Shown in pieces: positions 7,716 to 14,071 of a DNA stretch of 64,000 nt. A program made the translations under genes and the position numbers. This stretch comes from Lentzea albidocapillata subsp. violacea (GTDB lineage Bacteria; Actinomycetota; Actinomycetes; Mycobacteriales; Pseudonocardiaceae): positions 1-64,000 of the forward strand of contig NZ_FNET01000027.1 in NCBI RefSeq assembly GCF_900100275.1, in the 5' to 3' direction. Below the pieces are notes generated by a model. That model did no database searches. It was not told the origin of the DNA and saw only the letters and a list, made by a program, of their open reading frames with translations. Within the stretch, counting starts at the first letter, position 1. Each line of letters starts with the position of its first letter.

Positions 7716-8989
7716 CGGCTCACCGCGCAGGCGAGGTGGAGCGCGGCCATGCCTTCCGCCCGCACGATTCTCGTTGGCGTGTAAAGGTCCTTGTCGTGCC
7801 ACAGCGGCGGGTGCTCGCGCTCTCCCCACTCGTGCATGAACTTCGCGCCACGGCTCATGGCTCTCGTGACGTCACGTGCCGAGTGCGCCAGGATGCGGAT
7901 GGCGTAGGCGGTCTCCTCATAGGTGCCTTCCCACCGGCCCCACGAGCCGTCGTCGTGCTGCGTGCCGAGCACCCAGTCGACGGCCTTTTCGTTGCCTTGC
8001 AGGGCGTTCGTGACGCACGCGGTGGCGTAGTAGGGCGAGGCGTGCCACTTGTCGAGCCAGTTGCCCGCCGGTTCCTGCATGTCCCGCAACCACTCCTCCA
8101 GTTCGCGGTCGTGACCGATGGCCTGCAGCGCGTGGGCGTTCGTGCTGGTCGACGGCGTGCGCTCGTCAGGGAAACAGGCGAAGTGGCGGGCTTCCCGGTA
8201 GCGGTCGAGGGTGTCCACGGGCCCAGGGCTGTCACATAACGCGAGGGCGTGCAGTGCGGTGGCCGTGTCGTCGGCGTCGGCCGGGAGCCCTGGTCCGCCC
8301 GCCGCTCCTTGGGCACCGAGCGCGGCTTTGATCTGGCCGGCCACGGCTTCGGGAACGTCCAGGCCCGCGGATCTGAGGGCGACGACGATCCAGGACCGTT
8401 CGAACAGCGGGACCGGGACCCCGGCGGGGACAGGACCATTGTGCCGGCCTTGGACGGCTTCCAAGTAGTCGAGGCTCGCGCCCGGTAAGGGGCCTTGGAG
8501 CTGCGCTGCGGTGGCGGCCGGGCTGGCGGCGACGATGCCGTCGACCGCGGTGACCTCGGGACGGGGACCGAAGATCTCCAGGGTGTGCCAGAGTTTCTCC
8601 GGCAGCGGGCGTCGCCGCAACGCGTGCAACGGACGGGGGTCGAGCGGTGTGCGCAGGCCGAGCCTCTCCGCGAGCGCGGGCACGATGAGCTCGACGGCGA
8701 CCGTGTCCGGCAGCTTCACCGGCAGGCTGAGCAGCCTGCGCAGCGCTTCGAGACCTCTGCGCGCCGCCGGGTGCAGGCCGAGTGCGTCGACCGCGCTCAG
8801 CGTCGGGACCAGCGCGTACTCACCGGGACCGCCCCACGTGCCGTCGGCGTGCTGGGTGTCGAGAAGGTACCGGACCCTGGCGTCGTGACCGGCGAGCCAC
8901 GGCGCGAGCGCGACGAGCCGGCCCGTCTCGTACACGGACGGTGAAATGCCGCCCCAGGGATCGTCGGTCAGTCGCGCCAACAGCCTCAT
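7712..8989 (-). CDS. Class II diterpene cyclase (DxDD, prenyltransferase/squalene-oxidase repeat)
   Basis: 425 aa of alpha-barrel repeats with QW-type motifs (DTQHADGTWGG near residue 44; GTQHDDGSWG near 342). The protonating motif DADD begins near residue 238, as in ent-copalyl and tuberculosinyl (Rv3377c-type) diphosphate synthases. It should cyclise geranylgeranyl diphosphate by protonation without losing the diphosphate. No class I DDxxD motif is seen. It is the first gene of the minus-strand operon with P450 and UbiA. ATG 8989 is preceded by a GGGGG stretch. Somewhat shorter than the ~500 aa of characterised enzymes. Confidence 0.85.
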   Translation of the reverse strand: MRLLARLTDDPWGGISPSVYETGRLVALAPWLAGHDARVRYLLDTQHADGTWGGPGEYALVPTLSAVDALGLHPAARRGLEALRRLLSLPVKLPDTVAVELIVPALAERLGLRTPLDPRPLHALRRRPLPEKLWHTLEIFGPRPEVTAVDGIVAASPAATAAQLQGPLPGASLDYLEAVQGRHNGPVPAGVPVPLFERSWIVVALRSAGLDVPEAVAGQIKAALGAQGAAGGPGLPADADDTATALHALALCDSPGPVDTLDRYREARHFACFPDERTPSTSTNAHALQAIGHDRELEEWLRDMQEPAGNWLDKWHASPYYATACVTNALQGNEKAVDWVLGTQHDDGSWGRWEGTYEETAYAIRILAHSARDVTRAMSRGAKFMHEWGEREHPPLWHDKDLYTPTRIVRAEGMAALHLACAVSR

Positions 8990-9034
8990 CGCGGGCCCCC
9001 GGAGATAGCAACTGCGTAACCCTAGGAACACAGA

Positions 9035-9045
9035 GAGTAGCACTC
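9035..9045 (-). promoter_or_regulatory. GAGTGCTACTC motif upstream of the terpene operon
   Basis: On the minus strand GAGTGCTACTC (4-bp half sites GAGT/ACTC) lies about 46 nt upstream of the cyclase ATG. The identical 11-mer is at 3769-3779 upstream of the carboxylate-amine ligase, in the same orientation to its gene. It may be a regulator site; no binding protein is known to me for this exact form. Confidence 0.3.
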
Positions 9046-9145
9046 TGCGCCATTCGCACCGCAACGATTTAGTCCGTTCAGCGGACCACACTGCGGAGTG
9101 GGCAGGGCGGGCGGATCCTGGGTGAAAGGCCGGAAGGAGGAGGTT

Positions 9146-9556
9146 GTGACGACAGCGCGCGACATCATGCACCCCGGAGTGCGGTGCGTGGACGAGGACG
9201 CGAGCCTCGTCGAGGCCGCCCGCATGATGCGGGACCTCGACGTCGGTTCCCTGCCGATCTGCGGCAAGGACGACCGGCTGCACGGAATCATCACCGACCG
9301 CGACATCGTGATCAGGGCCGTGGCGGAGGGCATGGACCTCGCGACGACCCGCGCCGGCGAGTTCGGCGGCCACGTCCACTGGGTCGACGCGGAGGACCCG
9401 CTGGAACACGTGCTCGAGACCATGGGCGAGCACCAGATCCGGCGGCTGCCGGTCATCGAGGACCACCGGCTGGTCGGCATGGTGTCCGAGGCGGACCTCG
9501 CGAGGCACCTGCCGGAGGACCAGCTGGCGGCGTTCGTCGAACGGGTCTACGCCTGA
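9146..9556 (+). CDS. CBS-domain pair protein
   Basis: 136 aa made of two CBS motifs: TARDIMHPGVRCV...DLDVGSLPI...GIITDRDIV and HVHWVDAEDPLE...HQIRRLPVIE...GMVSEADLA. Stand-alone CBS pairs bind adenine nucleotides and act as energy sensors; the partner is unknown. A strong GGAGGAGG at 9136-9143 fixes GTG 9146 as the start, not the upstream in-frame start at 9098. Its last codons overlap the convergent Nudix gene by 10 bp. Confidence 0.88.
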   Translation: MTTARDIMHPGVRCVDEDASLVEAARMMRDLDVGSLPICGKDDRLHGIITDRDIVIRAVAEGMDLATTRAGEFGGHVHWVDAEDPLEHVLETMGEHQIRRLPVIEDHRLVGMVSEADLARHLPEDQLAAFVERVYA

Positions 9557-9996
9557 CGCGACCTGCCGTGCTCCAGGTACCGGGTCTCGCCTGATTCCCT
9601 TGCTCGCAACGCTTCCGCGACCCTGCGGGCGAGCCTGGGGATCAGGCGTTCCCCGGCCTCGGTCGGGGGCACGAACTCGTACGACCTGAGCTCTTCGGCC
9701 TGCAGGCGGATGCGGTCGCCGGCGGTGAGCAGGCCGCCTTCGAAGACGAACAGGACGCGGTCCTCGCCGTCACGCGGTGCCCAGTCGGCCACGAGCAGGC
9801 GGCCGGGTTCCCTGACCAGGCCCAGTTCCTCCTCGATCTCACGGCGGCAGGCCTCGCTCGGCGTCTCGCCGTGCTCGATCACCCCGCCCGGGATCTCCCA
9901 GTGCGGCTTGTAGGTGGGCTCCACGAGCAGGAGGCGCCCTGCTTCGTCGAAGAAGAGGGCGCCCGCGCCCGAGAGCGCTCTGCTGCTGTGTTCCAC
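9547..9996 (-). CDS. Nudix hydrolase
   Basis: 149 aa with a complete Nudix box starting GGVIEHGETPSEACRREIEE (about 37-60), including the REIEEELGL metal-binding core. It cleaves a nucleoside-diphosphate-X substrate; FVFEGG in the middle is common in NTP or ADP-sugar hydrolases, but the substrate is unknown. It lies just downstream of the tRNA array on the same strand (16 bp after the last CCA), so it could be read through from the array. Confidence 0.9.
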   Translation of the reverse strand: MEHSSRALSGAGALFFDEAGRLLLVEPTYKPHWEIPGGVIEHGETPSEACRREIEEELGLVREPGRLLVADWAPRDGEDRVLFVFEGGLLTAGDRIRLQAEELRSYEFVPPTEAGERLIPRLARRVAEALRARESGETRYLEHGRSRQA

Positions 9997-10011
9997 AGTT
10001 CCTTTGTACGG

Positions 10012-10086
10012 TGGTCGTCCGGCCAGGGTTCGAACCTGGGACCCTCTGCTTGTAAGGCAGACGCTCTTCCGCTGAGCTACCGGACG
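10012..10086 (-). tRNA. tRNA-Val (TAC), last gene of the array
   Basis: A complete cloverleaf. Acceptor CGTCCGG/CCGGACG, D stem GCTC/GAGC, anticodon stem TCTGC/GCAGA with loop CTTACAA (anticodon TAC), T arm CCAGG-TTCGAAC-CCTGG, discriminator A and an encoded CCA at 10014-10012. Position 1 is C, unusual for bacterial tRNAs. One base separates it from tRNA-Ile. Confidence 0.88.
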
Positions 10087-10087
10087 G

Positions 10088-10165
10088 TGGTCGTCCCGCC
10101 AGGACTTGAACCTGGGACCTACCGCGTATCAGACGGACGCTCTCACCGGACTGAGCTACGGGACG
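10088..10165 (-). tRNA. tRNA-Ile (GAT)
   Basis: Acceptor CGTCCCG/CGGGACG, D arm GCTC...GAGC, anticodon loop CTGATAC (anticodon GAT), T arm CCAGG-TTCAAGT-CCTGG, discriminator A and encoded CCA. The anticodon stem has a T-T mismatch at 27-43 and a wobble at 31-39, so it is less regular than a housekeeping tRNA. It shares the CGTCC acceptor start with the Val gene, suggesting a common origin. Confidence 0.85.
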
Positions 10166-10168
10166 GAG

Positions 10169-10237
10169 TGGAAGACGAGGGTGTCGAACCCTCCGGGGCG
10201 ATCTTGCAAGGATCACCTGCGCGCCGGCGCGTCCCCC
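10169..10237 (-). tRNA. tRNA-Ala (TGC) with contracted D arm
   Basis: Acceptor GGGGGAC pairs with GTCTTCC and creates G3-U70, the main alanine identity element, with discriminator A73. Anticodon stem GATC/GATC, loop CTTGCAA (anticodon TGC), T arm GAGGG-TTCGACA-CCCTC. The D region is only a GC-rich GCGCCGGCGCGC hairpin and the whole gene is 69 nt. No CCA is encoded. The odd D arm makes normal tertiary folding uncertain. Confidence 0.7.
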
Positions 10238-10252
10238 GATTCAGTTGTGTCG

Positions 10253-10325
10253 TGCCCCAGGCAGGATTCGAACCTGCACTGGACGCGTTCTGAGCGCGTT
10301 GCCTCTTCCGTTGGGCTACCGGGGC
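10253..10325 (-). tRNA. tRNA with Leu anticodon CAG but short variable loop
   Basis: Acceptor GCCCCGG/CTGGGGC (one wobble), anticodon stem ACGCG/CGCGT with loop CTCAGAA (anticodon CAG), T arm GCAGG-TTCGAAT-CCTGC, discriminator A, no CCA. The variable loop is 5 nt. Canonical bacterial tRNA-Leu has a long variable arm, so this is a class I body with a Leu anticodon, and its true charging is uncertain. Confidence 0.75.
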
Positions 10326-10326
10326 G

Positions 10327-10400
10327 TGCGGATCCGGGGAGTCGAACCCCGACTGTCATGGCCCTCAACCATGTGCCTCTACCAGTTGGGCTAGATCCAC
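10327..10400 (-). tRNA. tRNA with Leu anticodon GAG but short variable loop
   Basis: Acceptor GTGGATC/GATCCGC with one wobble, anticodon stem CATGG/CCATG with loop TTGAGGG (anticodon GAG), T arm CGGGG-TTCGACT-CCCCG, discriminator A, no CCA. Variable loop ACAGT is short, unlike normal tRNA-Leu. One base separates it from the CAG gene and the D arms are alike, so the two probably arose by duplication. Confidence 0.75.
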
Positions 10401-10409
10401 TTTGCGGCG

Positions 10410-10482
10410 AGCGGCCGGAGGGCATCGAACCCTCTGCTTCGGTTTGAAAGACCGACGTGTCCGGCGAGTTCACCACGACCGC
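10410..10482 (-). tRNA. tRNA-Glu (TTC)
   Basis: Acceptor GCGGTCG/CGGCCGC with one wobble, Glu-type D region starting TGGTGAACTC, anticodon stem TCGGT/ACCGA with loop CTTTCAA (anticodon TTC), T arm GAGGG-TTCGATG-CCCTC. The discriminator reads T rather than the usual G of tRNA-Glu and no CCA is encoded. Confidence 0.75.
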
Positions 10483-10497
10483 ATTGTTTTCGAGCAG

Positions 10498-10566
10498 CAC
10501 CGATGGAAGGAGTCGAACCCTCGGGAAACGGGTTTGGAATCCGTTCCGCTACCAAAGCTCATCGGC
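10498..10566 (-). tRNA. tRNA-Trp (CCA), first gene of the array, short D arm
   Basis: Acceptor GCCGATG/CATCGGT (wobble at 1-72), anticodon loop TTCCAAA (anticodon CCA) on a four-pair stem, T arm GAGGG-TTCGACT-CCTTC, discriminator G73 as in bacterial tRNA-Trp. The D arm is reduced to a 3-bp stem GCT/AGC with a 5-nt loop. 69 nt, no CCA. Confidence 0.68.
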
Positions 10567-10577
10567 ATTGGCGGGAC

Positions 10578-10612
10578 AAAAAGAAAACCGCCCAGGGTTT
10601 CCCGTGGGCGGC
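10578..10612 (-). terminator. Intrinsic terminator or attenuator ahead of the tRNA array
   Basis: CCGCCCA (10588-10594) pairs with TGGGCGG (10605-10611) around an inner GGG-TTT-CCC hairpin. On the minus strand it is followed by TTTTCTTTTT (10587-10578). It ends about 11 bp before the first tRNA of the array, so it either insulates the array from the 29-codon gene or attenuates its transcription. Confidence 0.65.
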
Positions 10613-10620
10613 TCCGAGGT

Positions 10621-10643
10621 CATGACCTGGGGATCAGGTCATG
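10621..10643. repeat. Perfect inverted repeat at the end of the 29-codon gene
   Basis: CATGACCTG (10621-10629) and CAGGTCATG (10635-10643) form a 9-bp perfect stem with a 5-nt loop. It overlaps the stop codon of the small gene and precedes the T-tailed hairpin at 10578-10612, so two hairpins in series separate the peptide gene from the tRNAs. Confidence 0.6.
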
Positions 10644-10728
10644 GCGTGGAGCCCCACGCCATCGCCAGCAGACCGCCGGCGACGAGGGCGAGAATTCGCC
10701 ATCCCGCGAGCTGAGTCTTGGCAAGCAT
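10639..10728 (-). CDS. 29-residue single-span membrane peptide, unknown function
   Basis: ATG 10728 has a good GGAGGA ribosome binding site 4 nt upstream, and the frame runs 29 codons to TGA. The peptide has a basic N terminus (MLAKTQLAGWR) followed by the hydrophobic span ILALVAGGLLAMAWG and ends STP. I do not recognise a family. It is the only candidate gene between the lipoprotein and the tRNA array. It could be a small membrane protein or a leader peptide; conservation is untested. Confidence 0.5.
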   Translation of the reverse strand: MLAKTQLAGWRILALVAGGLLAMAWGSTP

Positions 10729-10827
10729 GTCTTCCTCCGGTTGATCTCTGTTGTTCGTGATGGGATCAAGCTATGCGACCTTCTCGCACGCTCGCAACGC
10801 ATTTAATTCTCTCCCAGGAACTGGGAA

Positions 10828-11574
10828 TCAGCCGCCGAGAGGTCTACGAATCTCTGCGGCGCGCGCCGCGCCGTACTGTGCCGTGAGTGCCTGGGTGAGC
10901 ACCTGGTCGACGGTCGTGCCCTTCTGGGCCGCCACCTCCTCCAGTGCCGCGGTCGCCGTGTCGGCGAGGGACGTCGGGTCGGCCTTCCACCTCTCGCCCT
11001 CGCGCACGAACGTGAACTTGAGCGGCTTGCTGCTCGGCGGCCCGCCCGGATCGTCCGAACCGATCTCGGCGGTGGCGGTGTCGGCGCCAAGGATCAGCTT
11101 CGTCAGCACGGGATTCGACTCGGTGACGGTGCTGGTGCCGTCGGCGTACACGAGCTTGGTCGACGTGTTCAAGGAGATGAGGCCCTGCTGGACCGCCGTG
11201 ATCAGAACGGTGCTGCCGTTGCCGGCCCGCAGGACGGCTGGATCGACGGTCGCGCGCAGGCCGTAGACGGTGGCGCGTTGTCCAGCCGGAAGCGCCGCAA
11301 GCTGAGCCTCGGTGCTCTTCAGCGCATGCAGCCGGTACTCCTCCCAGCGGGAGATGGCGGTGCTCGCCATCACCGCCAGCGCGATCTCGCCGTCCTTGGT
11401 GCGGAGGGCTTTCACGTAGACGGCGAAGACGATCTGGATCTCCTCCGACTGGTCGAACTTCCGCGACGTGGTCGTCGGAGGCGGCGAGGAAGACGCGGAC
11501 GTGGACGTCACGGGGGGCGGCGTCGAGGAACACGCGGCCAAAGCCAGGACCACCAGCGGAACCAGTCGCTTCAC
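10828..11574 (-). CDS. Putative lipoprotein, unknown function
   Basis: A signal peptide VKRLVPLVVLALAAC with lipobox LAAC is followed by a Ser/Thr/Pro-rich tether, then a soluble domain. The mature protein should be anchored outside the membrane by its Cys near residue 15. GTG 11574 gives a clean lipoprotein signal and is preferred over ATG 11592, which would add six residues. The domain (EEIQIVFAVYVKALRTKDGEI, WEEYRLHAL) resembles other actinobacterial hypothetical lipoproteins; no catalytic motif is seen. Confidence 0.75.
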   Translation of the reverse strand: MKRLVPLVVLALAACSSTPPPVTSTSASSSPPPTTTSRKFDQSEEIQIVFAVYVKALRTKDGEIALAVMASTAISRWEEYRLHALKSTEAQLAALPAGQRATVYGLRATVDPAVLRAGNGSTVLITAVQQGLISLNTSTKLVYADGTSTVTESNPVLTKLILGADTATAEIGSDDPGGPPSSKPLKFTFVREGERWKADPTSLADTATAALEEVAAQKGTTVDQVLTQALTAQYGAARAAEIRRPLGG

Positions 11575-11599
11575 GGCCGGAGCGTAGAGCAAACGGCGC

Positions 11600-11897
11600 G
11601 CATCCCGTGGAGGAATCGCGCCGTTCGAACTCGGGTGACGTCAGCCTTGGGCTCGAGAAGACCGGCTTGTCTCAAAGCTCAACGCCGTGCTCCAAGTAGA
11701 GGGTCGTCCCCTTCCTTCGAGCGCGTACAGCTGACGCCACTCGGCGCGCGAGTCTGGGGGATCATCCGGTCGGCCGCTGCCGAGAGAGCGACGAACTCGA
11801 GTTCAAGCAGCGGGACGATCCACTGCCACACCGTGAGAAGCTCACCGCCGCAGCATGGATCTGGGCCAAGCACCGACTCAGGCTGGTCTGAAACGGC
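11600..11897. other. Gene-poor gap with a duplicated scrap of sufT
   Basis: No convincing gene. Bases 11637-11669 repeat 12266-12296, the sufT region encoding VFEPKADV, with about 29 of 31 positions equal plus a 2-nt insertion. A hairpin (AACGGCGCG 11592-11600 with CGCGCCGTT 11617-11625) resembles the terminator at 11898-11930. Together these look like the remnant of a local duplication that has decayed. Open frames of up to 86 codons here have no ribosome binding site and no recognisable product. Confidence 0.45.
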
Positions 11898-11930
11898 AAC
11901 GGCGCGCATCCCAGCGGGATGCGCGCCGTT
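11898..11930 (-). terminator. Terminator hairpin of the suf operon
   Basis: A perfect 15-bp stem (11898-11912 with 11916-11930) closed by AGC, 14 bp after the sufT stop. The T tract on the minus side is weak (GTTTC), so termination may rely on the hairpin or on Rho. Confidence 0.65.
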
Positions 11931-11944
11931 CGAGAACAAGCCGA

Positions 11945-12331
11945 TCAGACGGTGAAGCCCAGCGCGCGCAACTGGTCGCGGCCGTCATCGGTGATCTTCT
12001 CCGGGCCCCACGGCGGCATCCACACCCAGTTGATGCGGAAGTCCGACACGAGGCCGCCGCCCGTGCCGCCGGTGAGGGCCGCGCGGGTCTGGTCCTCGAT
12101 GACGTCGGTCAGCGGGCAGGCCGCGGACGTCAGCGTCATGTCGATGGTGGCGACGTTCTTCTCGTCGACGTGGATGTCGTAGACGAGCCCGAGGTCGACG
12201 ACGTTGATGCCGAGCTCCGGGTCCACGACGTCGCGCATCGCCTCTTCGAGGTCGTCGAGCGCGGCGACGTCAGCTTTGGGCTCGAAGACCGGCATGCCTT
12301 CGGCTCCCCGGACGACTTCTTCGGTGCTCAT
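11945..12331 (-). CDS. sufT: SufT-like metal-sulfur cluster assembly factor (MIP18/DUF59)
   Basis: 128 aa with the DUF59 core: LEEAMRDVVDPELGINVVDLGLVYDI, then MTLTSAACPLTDVIEDQ with the conserved Cys, and a WxxMPPWGPEKIT tail. It helps mature Fe-S proteins, working with the SUF machinery encoded upstream (Rv1466-like). ATG 12331 overlaps the sufU stop as ATGA, so it is translationally coupled. Last gene of the operon. Confidence 0.9.
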   Translation of the reverse strand: MSTEEVVRGAEGMPVFEPKADVAALDDLEEAMRDVVDPELGINVVDLGLVYDIHVDEKNVATIDMTLTSAACPLTDVIEDQTRAALTGGTGGGLVSDFRINWVWMPPWGPEKITDDGRDQLRALGFTV

Positions 12332-12768
12332 GCTGCTCCCTGGCTTCGTGCTACTGCGTCTTTGAAGGCCATCCAGCCCAGCAGCGCGCACTTCACGCGT
12401 GCCGGGTACTTCGCGACACCGGCGAAGGCGATGCCGTCCTCGAGGATGTCCTCGTCCGGCTCCACCTTGCCGCGACCCTGCATCAGCTCGACGAACGCGT
12501 CCAGCTTCTTGAACGCCTCGCCCAGGGGCTTACCCACGACGAGGTCGGTCAACACCGACGTCGAGGCCTGGCTGATCGAGCAGCCCTGGCCGGCGTAGGA
12601 GACGTCCTTCACCATGTCGTCGACCAGGTGGACGCGGAGCGTCACCTCGTCGCCGCAGGTCGGGTTCACCTGGAACGACTCCGCGTCGAACGGGTCGCGC
12701 AGGCCTCGGCCGTGCGGGTTCTTGTAGTGGTCCAGGATGATCTCCTGGTACATCTGCTGGAGCTGCAT
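12328..12768 (-). CDS. sufU: SufU Fe-S scaffold/zinc-dependent sulfurtransferase
   Basis: 146 aa. The three conserved Cys ligands are in NPTCGDEV, GQGCSIS and VKCALLGW, with the Asp after the first Cys that marks SufU. It accepts persulfide from SufS and delivers sulfur to SufBCD. ATG 12768 shares one base with the sufS stop (TGATG). The long in-frame extension upstream lies in the sufS coding region and is discarded. Confidence 0.93.
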   Translation of the reverse strand: MQLQQMYQEIILDHYKNPHGRGLRDPFDAESFQVNPTCGDEVTLRVHLVDDMVKDVSYAGQGCSISQASTSVLTDLVVGKPLGEAFKKLDAFVELMQGRGKVEPDEDILEDGIAFAGVAKYPARVKCALLGWMAFKDAVARSQGAA

Positions 12769-14045
12769 CAGGCCACCCCGAAGAACTTCTGCGCCTCGCG
12801 GACGCCGTCGACCAGTGCGTCGACCTCGTCCAGCGTGTTGTACAGGTAGAACGACGCGCGCACCGACGACTGGGCGTTCAGGCAGCGGTGCAGCGGCCAC
12901 GCGCAGTGGTGGCCGACGCGCACGGCGATGCCCAGGCTGTCGAGCACCTGGCCGGCGTCGTGCGGGTGGACGCCCTCGATCTCGAACGGCACGGCACCGC
13001 CGCGGTCGACGGCATCGGCGGGGCCGAGCAGCCGGACGCCCTTCACCGAGGAAAGACCTTCCAGCGCGGCGACGGTCAGCGCGTGCTCGTGGGCGTTGAC
13101 GCGCTCCATGCCGACGATGCTGAGGTAGTCCACCGCCGCGCCCAGACCGACGGCCTGGGACGTCATCGGCGAACCGGCCTCGAAGCGCTGCGGCGGCGGG
13201 GCGAACGTCGAGCCCTCCATCTTGACAAGCTCGATCATCGAGCCGCCGGTGATGAAGGGAGGCAACGCCTCCAGCAGCTCACGACGTCCATAAAGGACAC
13301 CGATGCCGGACGGGCCGAGCATCTTGTGGCCGGAGAACGCCGCGAAGTCGACGCCCAGCCTGCGGAAGTCGACCGGGCGGTGCGGAACGGACTGGCACGC
13401 GTCCAGCACCGTCAAAGCGCCCACGCGCTGAGCCGCCGCGACGAGCACGTCGACCGGGTTGATCACGCCGGTCACGTTCGACTGGTGCGTGAACGCGACG
13501 ACCTTGGTGCGCGGCGTGATCACGCTGTCCACATCGGACAGGTCGAGGCGACCGTCCTGGGTCAGCGTGAACCACTTCAGCGTCGCACCGGTGCGGGAAG
13601 CGAGCTGCTGCCACGGAACGAGGTTCGCGTGGTGCTCCATCTCGGTCACGACGATCTCGTCGCCAGGACCCACGACGAAGCGCGCGGCCTCGGGACCCGA
13701 GGTCGCGGCGTTGCCCATCGCGTACGCCACGAGGTTGAACCCCTCGGTGGCGTTCTTGGTGAACACCAGCTCGCCGAAGTCGGCGCCGACGAAGTCCGCG
13801 ATGCGCTGACGCGCACCCTCGTACGCGTCGGTCGCTTCCTCCGCGAGCTGGTGGGCACCCCTGTGCACAGCGGCGTTGTGCTGCTGCAGGAAAGCCTTTT
13901 CCGCGTCCAGAACCTGCGTCGGGCGTTGCGAGGTGGCGCCGGAGTCCAGGTAGACCAGGCGCTTCCCGTCACGAACGGTGCGAGACAGGATGGGGAAGTC
14001 CGCCCTCAGGGCGGTTACGTCCAGTGGTGCTGCGGTGGTGGTCAC
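12768..14045 (-). CDS. sufS: Cysteine desulfurase SufS
   Basis: 425 aa, a class V aminotransferase fold. The PLP lysine is in FSGHKMLGPSG, and the catalytic Cys is in RVGHHCAWPLH near the C terminus; TEMEHHANLVPW is the cofactor-stacking His region. It removes sulfur from cysteine for Fe-S assembly. GTG 14045 with GAGAGGAGG upstream is chosen over ATG 14072, which would overlap sufC. Confidence 0.94.
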   Translation of the reverse strand: MTTTAAPLDVTALRADFPILSRTVRDGKRLVYLDSGATSQRPTQVLDAEKAFLQQHNAAVHRGAHQLAEEATDAYEGARQRIADFVGADFGELVFTKNATEGFNLVAYAMGNAATSGPEAARFVVGPGDEIVVTEMEHHANLVPWQQLASRTGATLKWFTLTQDGRLDLSDVDSVITPRTKVVAFTHQSNVTGVINPVDVLVAAAQRVGALTVLDACQSVPHRPVDFRRLGVDFAAFSGHKMLGPSGIGVLYGRRELLEALPPFITGGSMIELVKMEGSTFAPPPQRFEAGSPMTSQAVGLGAAVDYLSIVGMERVNAHEHALTVAALEGLSSVKGVRLLGPADAVDRGGAVPFEIEGVHPHDAGQVLDSLGIAVRVGHHCAWPLHRCLNAQSSVRASFYLYNTLDEVDALVDGVREAQKFFGVA

Positions 14046-14071
14046 AGCGCCTCCTCTCAACACCTTGAACA

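Noticed and set aside
10169..10237. tRNA read first as Cys (GCA)
   Set aside because: Correct phasing of the 7-nt loop CTTGCAA gives anticodon TGC, and the G3-U70 pair agrees with Ala.
11679..11939. 86-codon minus-strand frame after sufT
   Set aside because: Covers the terminator hairpin, lacks a ribosome binding site and resembles nothing; treated as part of a decayed duplication.
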